DNA of 64,000 nucleotides, taken from Ciona savignyi (Eukaryota; Chordata; Ascidiacea; Phlebobranchia; Cionidae). The position numbers and the translations under genes were made by a program. The stretch's first letter is position 1; the number at the start of each line of letters is the position of its first letter. The notes beneath the pieces are model-generated. The model saw nothing but the letters and a program-made list of their open reading frames with translations. It was not told where the DNA came from and did not search any database. Shown one piece after another: positions 11,001 through 26,000 of this stretch. Location of the stretch: the NCBI GenBank assembly GCA_000149265.1, contig CH003417.1, positions 385,954 through 449,953 of the forward strand, given 5' to 3'.

Positions 11001-14000
11001 TTGCGCTTTTAATATTTAATAAGATATGGAGATTAAAGAAATAACAATATATACCTGAAAAACTTAATGACAACTTTATGATAAAAAAACTTAATAACAC
11101 ACAGTTCTACTTTCAGCCAAACTGTTGCAGATTTAAAACTGGTCACTAGCTAGTCACTTGTGTCCTTAGGCAAGGCACTTAAAAGACATTGCCTGGACCC
11201 AGCGGATTAATGGATTCTACCAAATTGAAGTAACGTGTGAATCATACATAACACACTGCAATAGCTCCGTTAACCCGACAGTGGGCGCAAGGTGATCTGA
11301 CGATTGCCCGTGTGGTAACCCATTGGTTTTCCCATTCATGGGAATAAACATGAATATCCGATCCTACTTACTTAGTTTGCAGTTTCTCGATTTTCACTTG
11401 AAACTTTCGCTGCAAATCCATAATTTCTTGCTCTTCCAAGCTTGTGATATCTGATATGATGTCATCGTCAATTGTCTTTTTCGTTGTCATGCTGCGCACA
11501 TGGTCGGTGATAGATTTCCATGCCTGGGTTAATCAACAAAAAAAATTAAACATATTAATAAGAGCGTTGGTAGTCTAAAGACAGCAAAAAGCTAGTGTGC
11601 TCAAAACCAACTGCTGGCTAGAAGGCTGTGACCTTGGGCAAGGTGCTTAGAGGACATTGTGTAAACTCTAGTAGGTTCTACTACAACTGAAGAAATAGTA
11701 GGTTCTACTACAACTGAAACAACACCCTAAGCATATATAATACATTGTAATAGCTCAGATATGGTGGTCACAGGTAATTATCTTCATAACTTTTTCTGTT
11801 TTTCCATTGACTGGATAGCTCTGAGATCGTCAGCTGTCAGGTGTAAGGTTGTTGGATCGAAAACTACCACTAGCTTGTTGGTTGTCGCAAACAACTTAAC
11901 ATGGGTGAAAAAAACACAGCATATGTTGTCGAAAACAACTAAACATGGGAGAAAAACACAGCATAGGTTGTCGCAAACAACTAAACCTAAAACCAGTGAA
12001 ATATTTAGTGAAAATAAAACATAAATGTCTTAAACATAACACACTGCAATAGATGCTGTGTATTTTCATCCACGGTGTTAACATTCCTGTATCAAGATTA
12101 GAAACAGCAGAAACCGGAATCAAATCCAGAACCTTTCGTTTACAACTTACAGTGATTTAACACTATCGTTCATACCTTATCAATGTTGTGTTGTTGATTG
12201 GAACAGATGAAAACCGTTACTTGGTCGGATAAAACATCAGTTTTACCTGGACTTGTTCTTTTGTCGGTGAATACTGAAATGACATTAATTTGGAATCGAT
12301 TTCTTATTTTTGGATTTAATTTCTAAAAAGGTGTTTCTTGATTAAAGAAAAGTTTATAGTTAATTATGAAGAATAAAGTAGCAGAAAAACATTGTAACAA
12401 TAGTAGTTAGAAAAATAAAATATTAAAGTAAAGAAAACCAACTACATTTAAGGATGTATAAAACGAAGTACCAATAATACAGCATTTAAAAAAACAAAAA
12501 AATGTAAATTGAAATAGTAATAACAAAGCTGGTTGCAAACTCTGGAAGTTTCACTTGTAGATTAATGATCTATAGCAGTGGTTCCCATGGTAAAGGCATT
12601 GTTAAGGGGTCGCGAAGCTGTTGCTAATGTAAGAACAAAGGTGAATGTCAGTGGGACTGGGTACTGGTATGTTAGTATTATGGGCTATCTTGTGTATAAT
12701 TTTTCATTGAGACATATCATTCGGATTGCTTGTAGCAAAATATTATTGCATCAGTATGCGTCCTCTGTGATGTTATAAATTATGACCACATGACTGTAAA
12801 CGTGGAATAGTTCCAAATTGGAACTCTTTTAGGGAAATAGCTTAGTATATTATACAACAGAAATCAGTCAAGACTTTAAATTGGTAAAAATAGTTAAGAG
12901 GGGCATCATACACGTTTAGCTGCAAACCTATAAGGTCAACCATCACACTGAATTGTTAATAAATGCAAGTGAAACATTTTTGTGCTTACTTTCTAATTTT
13001 GCATTTAGAATAAAATATAAGTGTGGGTCACGGAATCTGCGAAAAATTTTAAGGGGATCACAAAGACAAAAAGGTTTGGAACCACTGATCTGTAGGATAA
13101 GATATTCATGTTTATCTCCGTGAATGGGAAAACCAAAGGAATTAACACACGGCCAATCGTCAGATCACCTCGCGCCCACCGTCGGGTTATCGGAGCTATA
13201 TTGCAGTGTGTTGTGTATGATAGACACGTTCCTTTAATTTAATAGAACCCATTAATCCGCTGGGTTCAGGCAATGTCCGTTAAGTGCCTTGACCAAGGAC
13301 ACAACTGATTAGCTAGTGACCAGTTTCATATCTGCAATCCTTCGGCTGAAAGGCGACCCTCTAAACCACCAGACTTATCTAAATAAACAAACCCAGGAAT
13401 ATTTACTTCTACACACAGTAGTAACAGCCAATACAATTGGTATAGAAGAAAATATAAAAAATTAATAATAATATCAAACCATTGTCACTTATTTTTTGTT
13501 AATTATATCAGAATGCAAAAGTTTTATATAGAAACACGTTATTTCCCATTAAAGGTATGGACATGAATATCCTATCCTAAACAACCACATTATGAAAAGG
13601 CCTCTAGCCACTTAAGTGTGGAAAGTATAGAATAGGATATTCATGATTATGTTTAAGACGTTCCTTCAATTTAGTATAACCCATCACTCTACTGGGTTTA
13701 GGCAATGTCTGTTAAGTACCTAGCCTAAGGACGAAACCAACTGACTAACGACTAGTTTCAAACTTGCAAACTTTCGGATGAAAAAGCGACACATTAACCG
13801 ACCAACTAATCAGCCGGAATAATCATCTGCTTTAAGATTTAACTTTAAATTCGCTAAGGGGAACAAAACACACTTTGCGGTGCATTTTAATATGCAATGC
13901 CATAATTTAACCTAAATTTTTCAAGATATAAAAGTGACAACAGTCCTTTGCACGGCAATCCATTTTGCAATGCCTTTCAATATAAAAAGCATGGGAAAAA

Positions 14001-17000
14001 CACAAGTATTCTGTTCTCAACTATTCCAAGTCCCTTACCTTTAACAGGAGCATGAACATTTGTCCATTGCTGCGGTGTGCTGGATGGAAACTCGTGTTGG
14101 AAATCAGGCAACATATTGTGCTGGAACACAACAATGTTGATTTGTTGAAGGTTTCCAGATCTTCCGCGGCTGTATGCATTGATGGCGGAGCTAAAGCTTC
14201 TGGCGATATCTGCACTTTGCATTCCAACATTGCCTGAAGTAAGATATGTAGTTGTAGAAATAAAGGAAATCGATGGACGTTACGTATTTTCTCTGAGAAT
14301 GAAAAAACCTCTGCTTGTGCTCAAGTGCAGAGTTTGTTGCGTGTAATTTAGTTTTAGTTCATTTATTTTATGCTCCAGTATTAAATAATGGCAAAGGATA
14401 GGATAGAATATTCATGTTAATCCCCTTGAGTAGGAAAATCAAGGGGGTTAACATACGAGTAATCGTCAGATCACCTCACGCCCACCGTCGGGTTACCAGA
14501 GCTATTGCAGTGTGTTGTGATTGATTCACACGTTCTTTCAATTTAGTAGAGCCTATTAATTCACTGGGTTCAGGCAATGTCTTGCCCAAGTACACAACCA
14601 ACAAGCTAGCGTTCGTTGTGTATAATTTAGTTTTAGTTTATTTATTTAATGCTCCAGTATTAAACAATGGCAAATGAAACTAATCACGGCACAGAAACAA
14701 GAAAAGAACGCAAAACTAAGTATCGTCAAAACATGTCATTTAAAAAAAGGGATATGAATAAATAATATAACAGCCACGACAAAAAACAATACTATGAAAA
14801 CAAAATGTAACTACCACTTTATAAAGCTCAAAAGAAGAGTGTGCAGTAAATTGCCTGTTATTAAGATAGTATAGTTTTACTATAATGATTTCAATTTTTT
14901 AAAAATATATAATTAAATAAACTCCATCTTAAAATAAAGCAAAACAAAAGTGGAAAAATTATAAAACAACAATCTTTATAGCATTTCATGGAAAATTTAA
15001 ACAAAAACAATTAAAAAATATGAATGTTTACAGCCATTAAAACTGATACCAGACAAAATCACAAATAAATTGTGGGCGGATAGCTACTGTTTTGCTCTTG
15101 ATTCCTAATAATCCACTGTATGGAGATCATATTCACTAACTGCCTTGTCCAAAGACACAACAAATTAATCAGTAGGTGATTTCAAACGAACAGACATATT
15201 TTCCTCAAGTCTTATTCAACAAAAAATACATAGAAAATTAGTTAATATGGATTTTGAAGTTATGACGATAACCGTACATAATTCAATTAATATAGAGTTC
15301 TCATACTGCCAGGAGAAAACATATCTATTCAATAGATAACACTTTTATAGCTAACTGCACCAGTTTCAGTGCAACAATAAAAAACCCAACAAATTTCGTA
15401 ATATTTCTTTGTGAATTTATTCCAAAATTGAACAACTCATTCACTAGAACACGAACCAGCCCACAAAATTGCTTAAAATTTCTCCAAAAATATAAGTTAT
15501 AGAATAAAAGTTTAGAACGTTTGTTTTTACCTCCGATAGCTGGAATTGACAAAGTTCTCACACCAGCACTATCCGCTTGTTGGAAAATAGCAACCAATTC
15601 CTGTATTAGTTGGTTCCGATCGTTGCCGCTTACAATGCAAAATATGTATTTAAACAGTGGTGACCCCGACGCCATTATAAAGTTGGTCCCACGTGCAACT
15701 GGGTTAAGGATGTTGGTCTGTAGAGCTGGTCCACATTTGGCCAGTAGAGCCTGACCCACTTGACCTGTTTATGGATTAAATAGATAGGATAGAATGTTCA
15801 TGTTTATTTCCGTGAATAAGAAAATCAAGGGGGTTAACATACGGGCAATCTTTAGATCACCTCGCACCCACTGTCGGATTACCGAAGCTATTGCAGTGTA
15901 TTGTGTATTTTTAGACGTTCCTTCAATTTGGTTGAACCCATTAATCCTCTAGGGTTAGGTGATGTCTTTTAAGTGCCTTGCCCAAAGACACAACCAACTA
16001 GCCAGCGACCAGTTTTGAATCTGCAACCCTTCGGCTGAAAGGCAACACACTAACCCACCAAACTAATCGGTGGGACATTCTTGTTTGGTTTCTATTAAAA
16101 ACAACAAAACTTACCTGTGAGGCTATAATTGACGTCAGTTGGTATGATGATTGCATCGGAATTTTCAGCAGAGATGTCACCTTGTTTTACATTTACAGTG
16201 ACCGTCCCAACTTTGGTGTTTTGAAGTGTTTGTTGACTTCCAAATTCATTTTTAAACGACTGTGTGTAATTAAAGTCAGTTAAGTTGTAACTATCACACT
16301 TTAGTACTGCTTAATGTTAGGGTACAGTTGATTTAGGAAGTTTGGGAAAATTTAACAAATAGAAATTTGGCGTGCATATCTAGATTGATTTGTGTAAAAA
16401 TGTGTATGTTAGGGCTTTGTAAATCTGGAACAAATGAACAGGTGGTGGGCTTATAACGGTTGATTTAAATAGAAATGTGTATGGTAGGGACTTTGTAAAT
16501 ATGGCACAGATGGACAGGTGGTGTAGATATCAAGGTTGTTTCGTGTGTGAATGTACATGGTAGGTGCTTGGGAAATGTGGCACAAATGGACAGGTGGTGT
16601 ACTTAATAAAATAAGTTTGTGTAGCTATGTGCATGGTAGGGGAAATATGGCCCAGATGGATAAGAGTTGTTACTATAAAAGTTTATTTGAGTAGAATTAT
16701 AAGTGGTAGGAAATTTGGTAAAAAATATAACTAAAACTTACCCAATTGATTGGGTTCCCAGGATAAAGTACAATTGTAACCGTCTTCAAACTTCTTGGAG
16801 TGAACGCATTAATGGCATGATCCATCCATCGTCCTACACTGTTCCCTGGGTATTTGAATCCCCCTGTGCCCAAAGTCGGGAAAGCAATCGACGTATAACC
16901 TGCGTTGTCCGCTTTTTGCAGGCAAGTGGTGACCCCGTCCATTAAATGCTTTTTCGAAAGGCTGTGAGTGGACTTGCTGTAGTAGGATATCATGATATGG

Positions 17001-20000
17001 TAGATCTCTTGGCAGTTTAGTTGGTATCCACTGGTCTCTTGCACACCACCCAATTGCAGGTTCATGGATAGACCAAGCTGCTGCATGGTTGTCTGTGGGA
17101 AAAAAAGGAAAAAAAAAAGATTAAAAGTGGTTTCAAGCAACAACCACTGCGACTGCAAGAGACACAACCAACTGGACATAGGTTGGTTTTAAACCCAAAA
17201 CCTTTTAGTTAAACATCCAATGTGTTAAGTTTGGTCTAACCAGCATGGCTGTAGTACAAACTGATGTGATCTATATATTTTTCATGAGTAAGTTTATCAA
17301 ATATCCTTTGTAGGTTTGATTCCAATACGAATATAGATGATATAATGCACCGGTTACCGTAAAACTTCTATTTGAACGCCATGGCACTCTTTTTTGAACC
17401 CTTCTTCTAAAGTGGTGTTCTATTAGAGGTGGTGCTCAAATAGAGGTGGCATTCAAATTGTGATATTATGGTAATTAGGAAAGGATATTCATCTTTATCC
17501 CCGTGAGTGGGAATACCAAGGTGGTTATCACACGGGCAATCGTCAGATCACTTCGTGCCCATCGTCGGGTTACCGGAGCTATTGCAGTGTGTTGTATATG
17601 ATAGACACGTTCCTCCAATTTGGTAGAACCCATTAATACGCTGGGTTCAGGCAATGTCCATAAAGTGCCTTGCCCAAGGACACAACCGACTAGCTAGCGA
17701 CCAGTTTCGCACCTGCAACCTTTCGATTGAAAGGCAACGCACTTAACCGCTAGACCAACGGGCCGGACTAAATTCACCCAAGTAAACTGGTAATGCATGC
17801 AAATGCTATACTGAACGTTATATTGCAGTGATGTAAGAAGCTACCTTAAGTTGGTGTCCTGCAACTCTCAATAAAGACTTCGTAACAGCCGATCCAGTTC
17901 CATTTACAAAGTCTTGTGGACTTGTCGATGTGACTATCACATCAACCTGGTTGCCAAGTAATTGTTTTGATATTATTGTTTATCCCCGTATAATATAAGA
18001 TATAAATATGAGATATTTATGTTTATCCCCGTATAATATAAGATATAAATGTAAGATATTTATGTTTATCCCCGTATAATATAAGATATAAATATAAGAT
18101 ATTTATGTTTATCCCCGTATAATATAAGATATAAATATAAGATATTTATGTTTATCCCCGTATAATATAAGATATAAATATAAGATATTTATGTTTATCC
18201 CCGTATAATATAAGATATAAATATAAGATATTTATGTTTATCCCCGTATAATATAAGATATAAATATAAGATATTTATGTTTATCCCCTTATAATATAAG
18301 ATATAAATATAAGATATTTATGTTTATCCCGTGAATGGGAAAACCAAGGGGGCTAACACACATGCAATCGTCAGATCACTTCGTGCCCATCGTCGGGTTA
18401 CCCTAGTTATCGTGGTTTGTTTTGTATGATTGAGTGATTTCTCAAATTGGTTGAACCCATTAATCCACTGGATTCAAGCAATATCCGTTTAGTACCTTCC
18501 TAAGGACACAACCGACTAGCTAACAATTTTAAAACTGCATCACATCGACTGAAAGGCAAAGCATTCACCCACCAAGCTATCTGGTCGGACACAGGAAACT
18601 TACCGTCTGATTAGCCAAATTTCCTTGAACAAAATTAACCATCAATTTGTTTGTTTTTCTCACCGATACATGTATCTGAAATGTGATTTGATTTATTCGT
18701 GTTAATTTTAAATAAACTAAACAACTTTTAAAAAATTGAATAATACAGTGCTCAGTTTATACAGTGCTGATTTTTAAAAGTTTTATAAAATTTATTTTTG
18801 TTTGATGTTTACAATATAAGAGTAATCCTGATAAAAATCGTTTTACTGTGAAAGAGAGAACACAAGGGTCATTGATAAACTGGCATCGTCCGGTTCCCTT
18901 GTGCCCCCCATGGGTTAACTGTCTGACCTTAAGAGTCTGACCGATTAGCATGGTGGATTAGTCTGTCACCTTTCAGTAAGGTTATATATACTTATATATA
19001 CCCTAGACAACGTAGCCATAGCTAGATTACTAAAGAAATAATACTCACTGCTGTAGTTTTTCTGTTTTATCCTGCCTTTTTAACTTCAAATAATTTTGCC
19101 ATTCTTATTTAATTTAATAAAGCAAAAAAAAATTTGAACTGCTTTACCTTGGCTGGTATCGGTTGCCCGACAGAAGGGCTTTGTGCAAATCTTGAACCTG
19201 ACTGCAGTGTTCTCAGCGTGTTTACAAAACCGTTCAAGACATTCGTGTTCGAATTTTCCACTAAACACACCTAAAACAATGGCTGTATGGTGAGAGTATA
19301 TTGGTGAAACAAACTTATGATAATCACCATAGGGTGAAAATCATTTAAAAAATTCATAAAAAATAGTTGGTTAAAGTTTTTCTTCCTTTTTTTCATCGCT
19401 GGGGTTAAAACGACCCCTCTCTGAACCCACTTGGTTAATAGATGATGTCCCAACATTGAAATGGTCGGCGATGGTTTCAACGATCAATCTTGTGCACAAC
19501 ACAGGTTCCCCGCCAAACACACCACAACTAATCGCTGGCATCGCTAACGACGCTAAGTTGTAGCTTTCAGCTTGCTTCAAAGTCTCAGATATACAGGACT
19601 TTAGATGTTGTTCGCAATTTGAGGTTGGATTCCACCTAAATACAGCAAAAGTTTTGAGTTTTTTTTTTATTCTTTAAAGTACTTGAAACTCATGGGGGTT
19701 GAATTAAACTTATAATAGTTTGGTTTTTAGTTTTTTTGTTTCCATTATAAAAAAAGAACAGGACCTTGTAGAAAGAAATGGAAAATTGAAAAATACGACA
19801 AAAACAATTGTCAAACCCTGTCATTAAAAACGTTAAATATTTAAACTAATAATTTAGTCTTAGCAAAGTTAAAGCCAGGTGTCTTAGCATAGTTAAAGCC
19901 AGGCGTCTTAGTATAGTTCAAGCCAGGTGTCTTAGCATAGTTAAAGCCAGGCGTCTTAGCATAGTTAAAGCCAGGTGCCTTAGCATAGTTAAAGCCAGGC

Positions 20001-23000
20001 GTCTTAGTATAGTTAAAGCCATAATATAGTTAAAGCCATTATATAGTTAAAGCCAGGCGTCTTAGTATAGTTAAAGCCAGGCGTCTTAGTATAGGTAAAG
20101 CCAGGCGTCTTAGCATAGTTAAAGCCAGGCGTCTTAGTATAGGTAAAGCCAGGCGTCTTACCATAGTTAAAGCCAGGTGTTTTAGCATAATTAAAGCCAG
20201 GTGTCTTAGCATAGTTAAAGCCAGGTATCTTAGCATAGTTAAAGCCAGGTGTCAGCATAGTTAAAGCCAGGTGTCTTAGCATAGTTAAAGCCAGGTTTCT
20301 TAGTATAGTTAAAGCCATAATATAGTTAAAGCTATTACATAGTTAAAGCCAGGCGTCTTAGCATATGTAAAGCCAGGTGTCTTAGCGTAGTTAAAGCCAG
20401 GTGTCTTAGCATATGTAAAGCCAATCCCCACACAACAACATACGTCGGTCCGACAGTGTGGATGATTCTCTTGAACTTAAGATTTCCAGCCCCAGTGGTC
20501 ATCGCCATACCAGGTAATAACCCTCCGTTCTGTGACTTGTATTTTGTCATTTCATCTTGAATTGAGTTTCCTCCTGATATAACAAAAGTCAATTTATAAT
20601 CCTATCTTCATTATTTATGACAACGGTTTTTTAACCACCATTGAAATATTTTTGTTTTTAACTTTGAAAGCCGGATCTTCCTTAGTATTTTTGCTTTTTC
20701 AAAGCTCTAACATGGTGTACGGCTAATTAGCTTGGTGGGTTAGTGCATTGCCTTTCAGCCGAAGAGTTGCGAGTTCGAAACTGGTCTGTAGCTTCTCGGT
20801 TTTGTCCTTCGGCAAGACACTTTTCATTATTTTTCTCAATAAACATCTGAATCATACACAACACACTTAAAACGCTATAATAACCCGACGGTGGGTGCTA
20901 AGTAATCTGACCTCAATTATAAGCATGAGGATTTTACAGGCTTAGTAAATTGTTTTATCTTTCTTTCTCCTTACCTTTCTTCCAAATGCTGCCAGATATT
21001 CCAGCATTTCTTAACTCAAGCTCTTCATTTGATGCGTTGACTATGGCATCACAATCCACCATTGTGATATCACCTCTGAGCACTTTAACCACCACATTAG
21101 AGCCTTGAAGTTGGAAAGCTTGTATGGTCCTTAACTGGAATAGATGGTTTGTGGTAATACAAAAGGAAATTATATCCATGTTTATCCTATAAAAGCACAA
21201 TGGTCGTTATTATACAGAGAATCGTTAGACTTACTCTTGTTTACATAACGGAGCATTTTAAACTGTGTAACTCAGATTACCTTGCGCCCACTGTCTGGTT
21301 ACCAAAGCTATTGCAGTGCATTCTGTATGATTAAGATCTTTAATTTTGGTAGAAACCATAAAACCCACTGGGTTCAGGCATTATTTATTAGGTGCCTTGG
21401 CCAAAAAAGGTATTATCAACCAGAATTTTTATGATTTTTCCAAAAAGGTATCATTAACCAGGCTTCATCCATAATTATCCAGGAACGATACAATACCGCG
21501 GTCGAGGGTTTACTCCCGGTCCCGACATCTTGTTGTTTTTGGCCCCACACCGGTAGCGTGCACGAATCGATCCTAATCACGCATTTGTTTTCCTTCTCGG
21601 TTAAAGTGAGGAACGTTGTACTTTTCCCAGCGTCACGAAAATACGCCGGAATCCCGATATCTGATATCTCATGCTTTTCGATTTTAATTGTTTTGCTTAT
21701 TTCCGTAAGCCACGCTACAGCTGAAATAAGAATAAAAACAGTAGTTGATCATTTTGGATGATTTCTTAAAATAAATCTTTTCCAGTTGTGTGTGGTCATT
21801 GGCAAGAAATGTGAGTTCATTACTTCTACTAGTAGAAACTGGACACATAACGGTTAAAAAAGGTAAATTGAGTAAAAATAGGTTTAAACTATTCTGATGC
21901 ATAAAATCCAGCAAAACATAGTTTTAAAAGATTCTGACTCACCTCGTTTTACTTGTGGAGCCTTTCCCTCAATTTCAATGCCTCCGGCGATACGGATTTG
22001 CCACTTGACATGGGACATGGCATCCGCGTTACGCGATTTCTCCAGGCATTCCTTAAAGTATTCCTTGACAAACTTCGCGTGCATGTACTCCAATTTGACA
22101 AGCTCCACCCCAGATGCATTTTCTCGGATAAAAGCCCTGATGTTTTTACATGCAGAAGGTATGGGGTTCGACAGCCCGACGATTATTATTTCACTCCCTT
22201 GTTTCTGTGAGGAATTTAATATTTTATGCCGCTTATGGTAGGATAGGATATTCAAGGGGCGTTAATGTCATGAGGACAGAGGCTCGTTTGTTACCTGTTT
22301 TATACTCAGTTTTATATATATTTTATACACCTTTCTACACCTTTTATACACTTTTAACACCACATTTTTATACAATTTTAATACACTGTTTTATGCATTT
22401 TGTTTGTTTCCCTTATTATTTTCACGTAGTTCAAAGCCTTTGTACCTTTTAATCATTTAATCGTTTTATCTTGCTTGCTTATTTTAACACGCACGATTTT
22501 ATCTCTTATGGAATTTAAGTAATTACCGTTCGGTGCTGTGCTAATAGACGTGCTCGTGATGTCGACGAATTTGAGGAAAATTCTCTTTTGGCTGGCAAAC
22601 TGTGCAGACTTCTTTTTAATAGCTGATCATTTTATTAGTCGTATATGTGTTTTGTAAGTAGTAGTATTTTTATAAAGCGAAAACGTTGCAAGCTCTTGTA
22701 ATTGGTCCAACGGTAGGCCATTAAGACAGCGTCCTGAGAAACCCTAGAAATCCCCGATTACCCCCCATTCCACTGCGTTTTTTTAATCATTTACCAATTT
22801 TATGTTGTCTAAGCATTGTAAGCTTGTGTTTAAGGCGCTTGTGCAGTTTCTACTTATTCTTAAGAGAAATACTATCACTCTACAGGCTACTAAAGCATTC
22901 TATTAAGCAACATTGCATGAATATTTTTAATCCAGTTATTAGTGTATTCTCCGCCCCGTTGGTCTAACGGTTAAGTGCGTCACCTTTCCATCGAAAGGTT

Positions 23001-26000
23001 GAAGGTGCGAAACTGGTCGTTAGCTAGTCGGTTGTGTCCTTGGGAAAGGCACTTTATGGACATTGCCTGAACCCAGCGGATTAATGGGTTCTACCAAATT
23101 GAAGGAACGTGTCGATCATACACAACACACTGCAAAAGCTCCGGTAACCCGACGATGGGCGCGAGGTGATCTGACGATTGCCCGTATGTTAACCCCCTTG
23201 GTTTTCCCATTCATGGTGATAAAGATGAATATCCTATCCTATTCTATTCTGTTTTGTGTCAGAAGGTTTTGCTGTATTACATTTAAAATTTATAGTGTTA
23301 ACCAAGTTGTTAAGTAATCTTGATCGTTATTAAATGCTAATCCATGTATTCTATTTGAATAATAAACGATAACACTTGTATAAACAACTGATATCCTTGA
23401 CCTTGTAATTGACTACAAGGGATTGATATTCTTGTCTTGTAGATAGGTAAGTGCAAGGGCATAATGGGATAGTTAGACCAACTCAGATTTGCCATGGCCA
23501 CAATCTATTTCTAAAGCAATAAATATATAAAATTTTTATTTATGTTTTATCTTTATGGATAAGAAAATGTCAGAAAATTATGACATAAAAATATCTTAAA
23601 TTAATCTCACGTTTATGATGACCCGCATACTCTTAGTCGAGGTTAGACTTTGAACCAATCTTTTCCATCCTCCTAACTGCGATATACGATCGATATCTTT
23701 GCACGGTATCCTTTCAAGGGTCACAAGTTTTAATAACTCTGTGGTGGCATTGGTGAAATCTTTTTTCTCCAAGAACATAACTATTATCTCATCATTCGAA
23801 TTTACTTGGATGGATGCTGTTAAAAGGGTTAGGTCGGTTCATAAAGGATAGTGTAATGACATTAAGTTTGTTATTTATTATGGCATACAACAAAAACGCG
23901 ACAAGAGTGCCCTATATTAGTCAAATGATTGTTGGATTAGTTGCTAGCTAGGCAATTTTGTTTTTGTGCGAGGACTGAGCCTAATAAATGCCTTGAATTA
24001 AAACAGTCTACATCATGTATAGCACACTGAAATAGCTCCCATAATATAACATGTGAATGACATAATATGGAGATGTTTAAACACATACCAATAAATAAAA
24101 AATAATAAACACCTTTAACATTACGCTGTGTGAATTCTTTCTGAATGATGTTTCTGAGTCTAACATAGGATTGTTGCATCTTTCCAGAGTCACATTCGTT
24201 CAGACTTTGAGCGATAAACTCAACTGTTCTGTCATCTAACCCAGAAAGTTTTGTGCTCTCTAAATTCTGTTAAATTGTAATTTAGTTAGTTTTATTTTTC
24301 GGTCCTTTATTACATTAAACAAAAAAGGCACAGTTATTTAAAAATAGAAGGCAAAATACATCAGAAAAACTAGATTATTGTTCAAACAAATCAGTAAATA
24401 CCCATAGTTTAGCAGGAAAATGATGACGAGGCCATTAACCTTACATTAAACATAATAGTATGATCACCTCTATTCTTGGATTGTGCAACTACGGTTGTTA
24501 TAAGATACAAGTATAGCCTGTATAATTGCTATCCTATTCAGTAGGTTTCAATACAATGAATTAAAGCAATGTATAAATACCACCCAGATTTTAAAATGAA
24601 GAAAGTAATGATTATATTCTTAAAGGCTGAACATAGTTGGTTGATCCCACCGAAAGCTTAAATTGGATGAGCATAGTCCAACCGGTTAACTTGAAAAGTT
24701 AATGCGGACGCATTTCAGTCGTAGGGTTGCAGATACGAAACTGGTCGCTACCAAGTCGATTGTGTCTTTGTATAAGCATCTATCCTATTTGAATAAGTTA
24801 GGCACCCATAATATGTCAATCAAACCTAACTTACCGTAACTAAGGTCAATATTTCATTCCTTACATCATCCACATCCATTTTATTTCCTTTTAGGTGTAA
24901 GCGGTTGTGTTGCCAAAATATTTCAACTCTACGTCGGTACTTATCTTCAAGGTACGCTATTATTTTACAGTCGACAAAAGCTCTGGAAATTTTACAATGT
25001 AAAGGTTTGGAAAAGTTAATAAAACACTCAGGAAATGTAATCATACATGCACTGACATTGATAAACTTTATCAATAAGTGCCTTATTATTCTGAACTATC
25101 TTTTGAATTTTCACACAAATCAACATTGATAAGCACACCACCTGTCCATCTGTGCCACATTTTCCCGGCTCGTTGGTCTAGCGGTTAAGTGCGTCGCCTT
25201 TCAATCGAAAGGTTGCAGGTGCGAAACTGGTCGCTAGCTAGTCGGTTGTGTCCTTGGGCAAGGCACTTTACAGACATTGCCTGAACCCAGCAGATTTATG
25301 GGTTCTACCAAATTGAAGGAACGTGTCTATCATATACAACACACTGCAATAGCTCCGGTAACCCGACGATGGGCGCTAGGTGATGTGACGATTGCCTGTA
25401 TGTTAACCCCCTTGGTGTTCCTATTCACGGGGATAAACATGAATATCCTATCCTATCCTATTTTTAAACTCCCAATCATACACATTTCCACACCAATCAA
25501 CCTTGATAAGCACACCACCTGTCTATCTGTGCCACATTTCCAAACTCCCAATCAAACATATTTTCAGACAACCCCAATACCAGTACCAACCTAAACTTAA
25601 GCTCTTGTAATGGAACAGATTCTTCAACAGATTTCGATCTTAATTTGAAAAATTCCTGAGCAATATACAGTTCATCTTCCAGTCCAGTTATATCAACACA
25701 GCCAGATTTCCATCTGCCAACATATGGTTACTTCGCTAATTATTTCACCTGACAGTGATTAGAAACAAAATTATTTGAGTTTAGCTTAGGTTAATGGCAG
25801 TAGGTATATATAGGATAGGATAAGATTTTTTTTGCCCATGTGTTAACCTCCTTGGTTTTCCCATTCACAGGGATAAACATGAATATCCTATTCTATCCTA
25901 AAAACCTTTTTTTTAAAACCAACATTTTATGACTAAACCAGAGAGAAAACAAACCACATCTTTACCTGACCAAAACATCAACTTGATCATCCACAGTAAT

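Noticed and set aside
12274-12322. Longer version of PARP14-like exon 30 starting at 12322
   Set aside because: Open and with a fair acceptor, but it breaks phase with exon 29; the acceptor at 12273 joins correctly.
22500-22640. Short frame with DVDEFEENSLLAGKLCRLLF on the plus strand
   Set aside because: Looks coding-like, but is short, lacks a family match I can name and lies in an intron of the opposite strand; possibly a transposon scrap.
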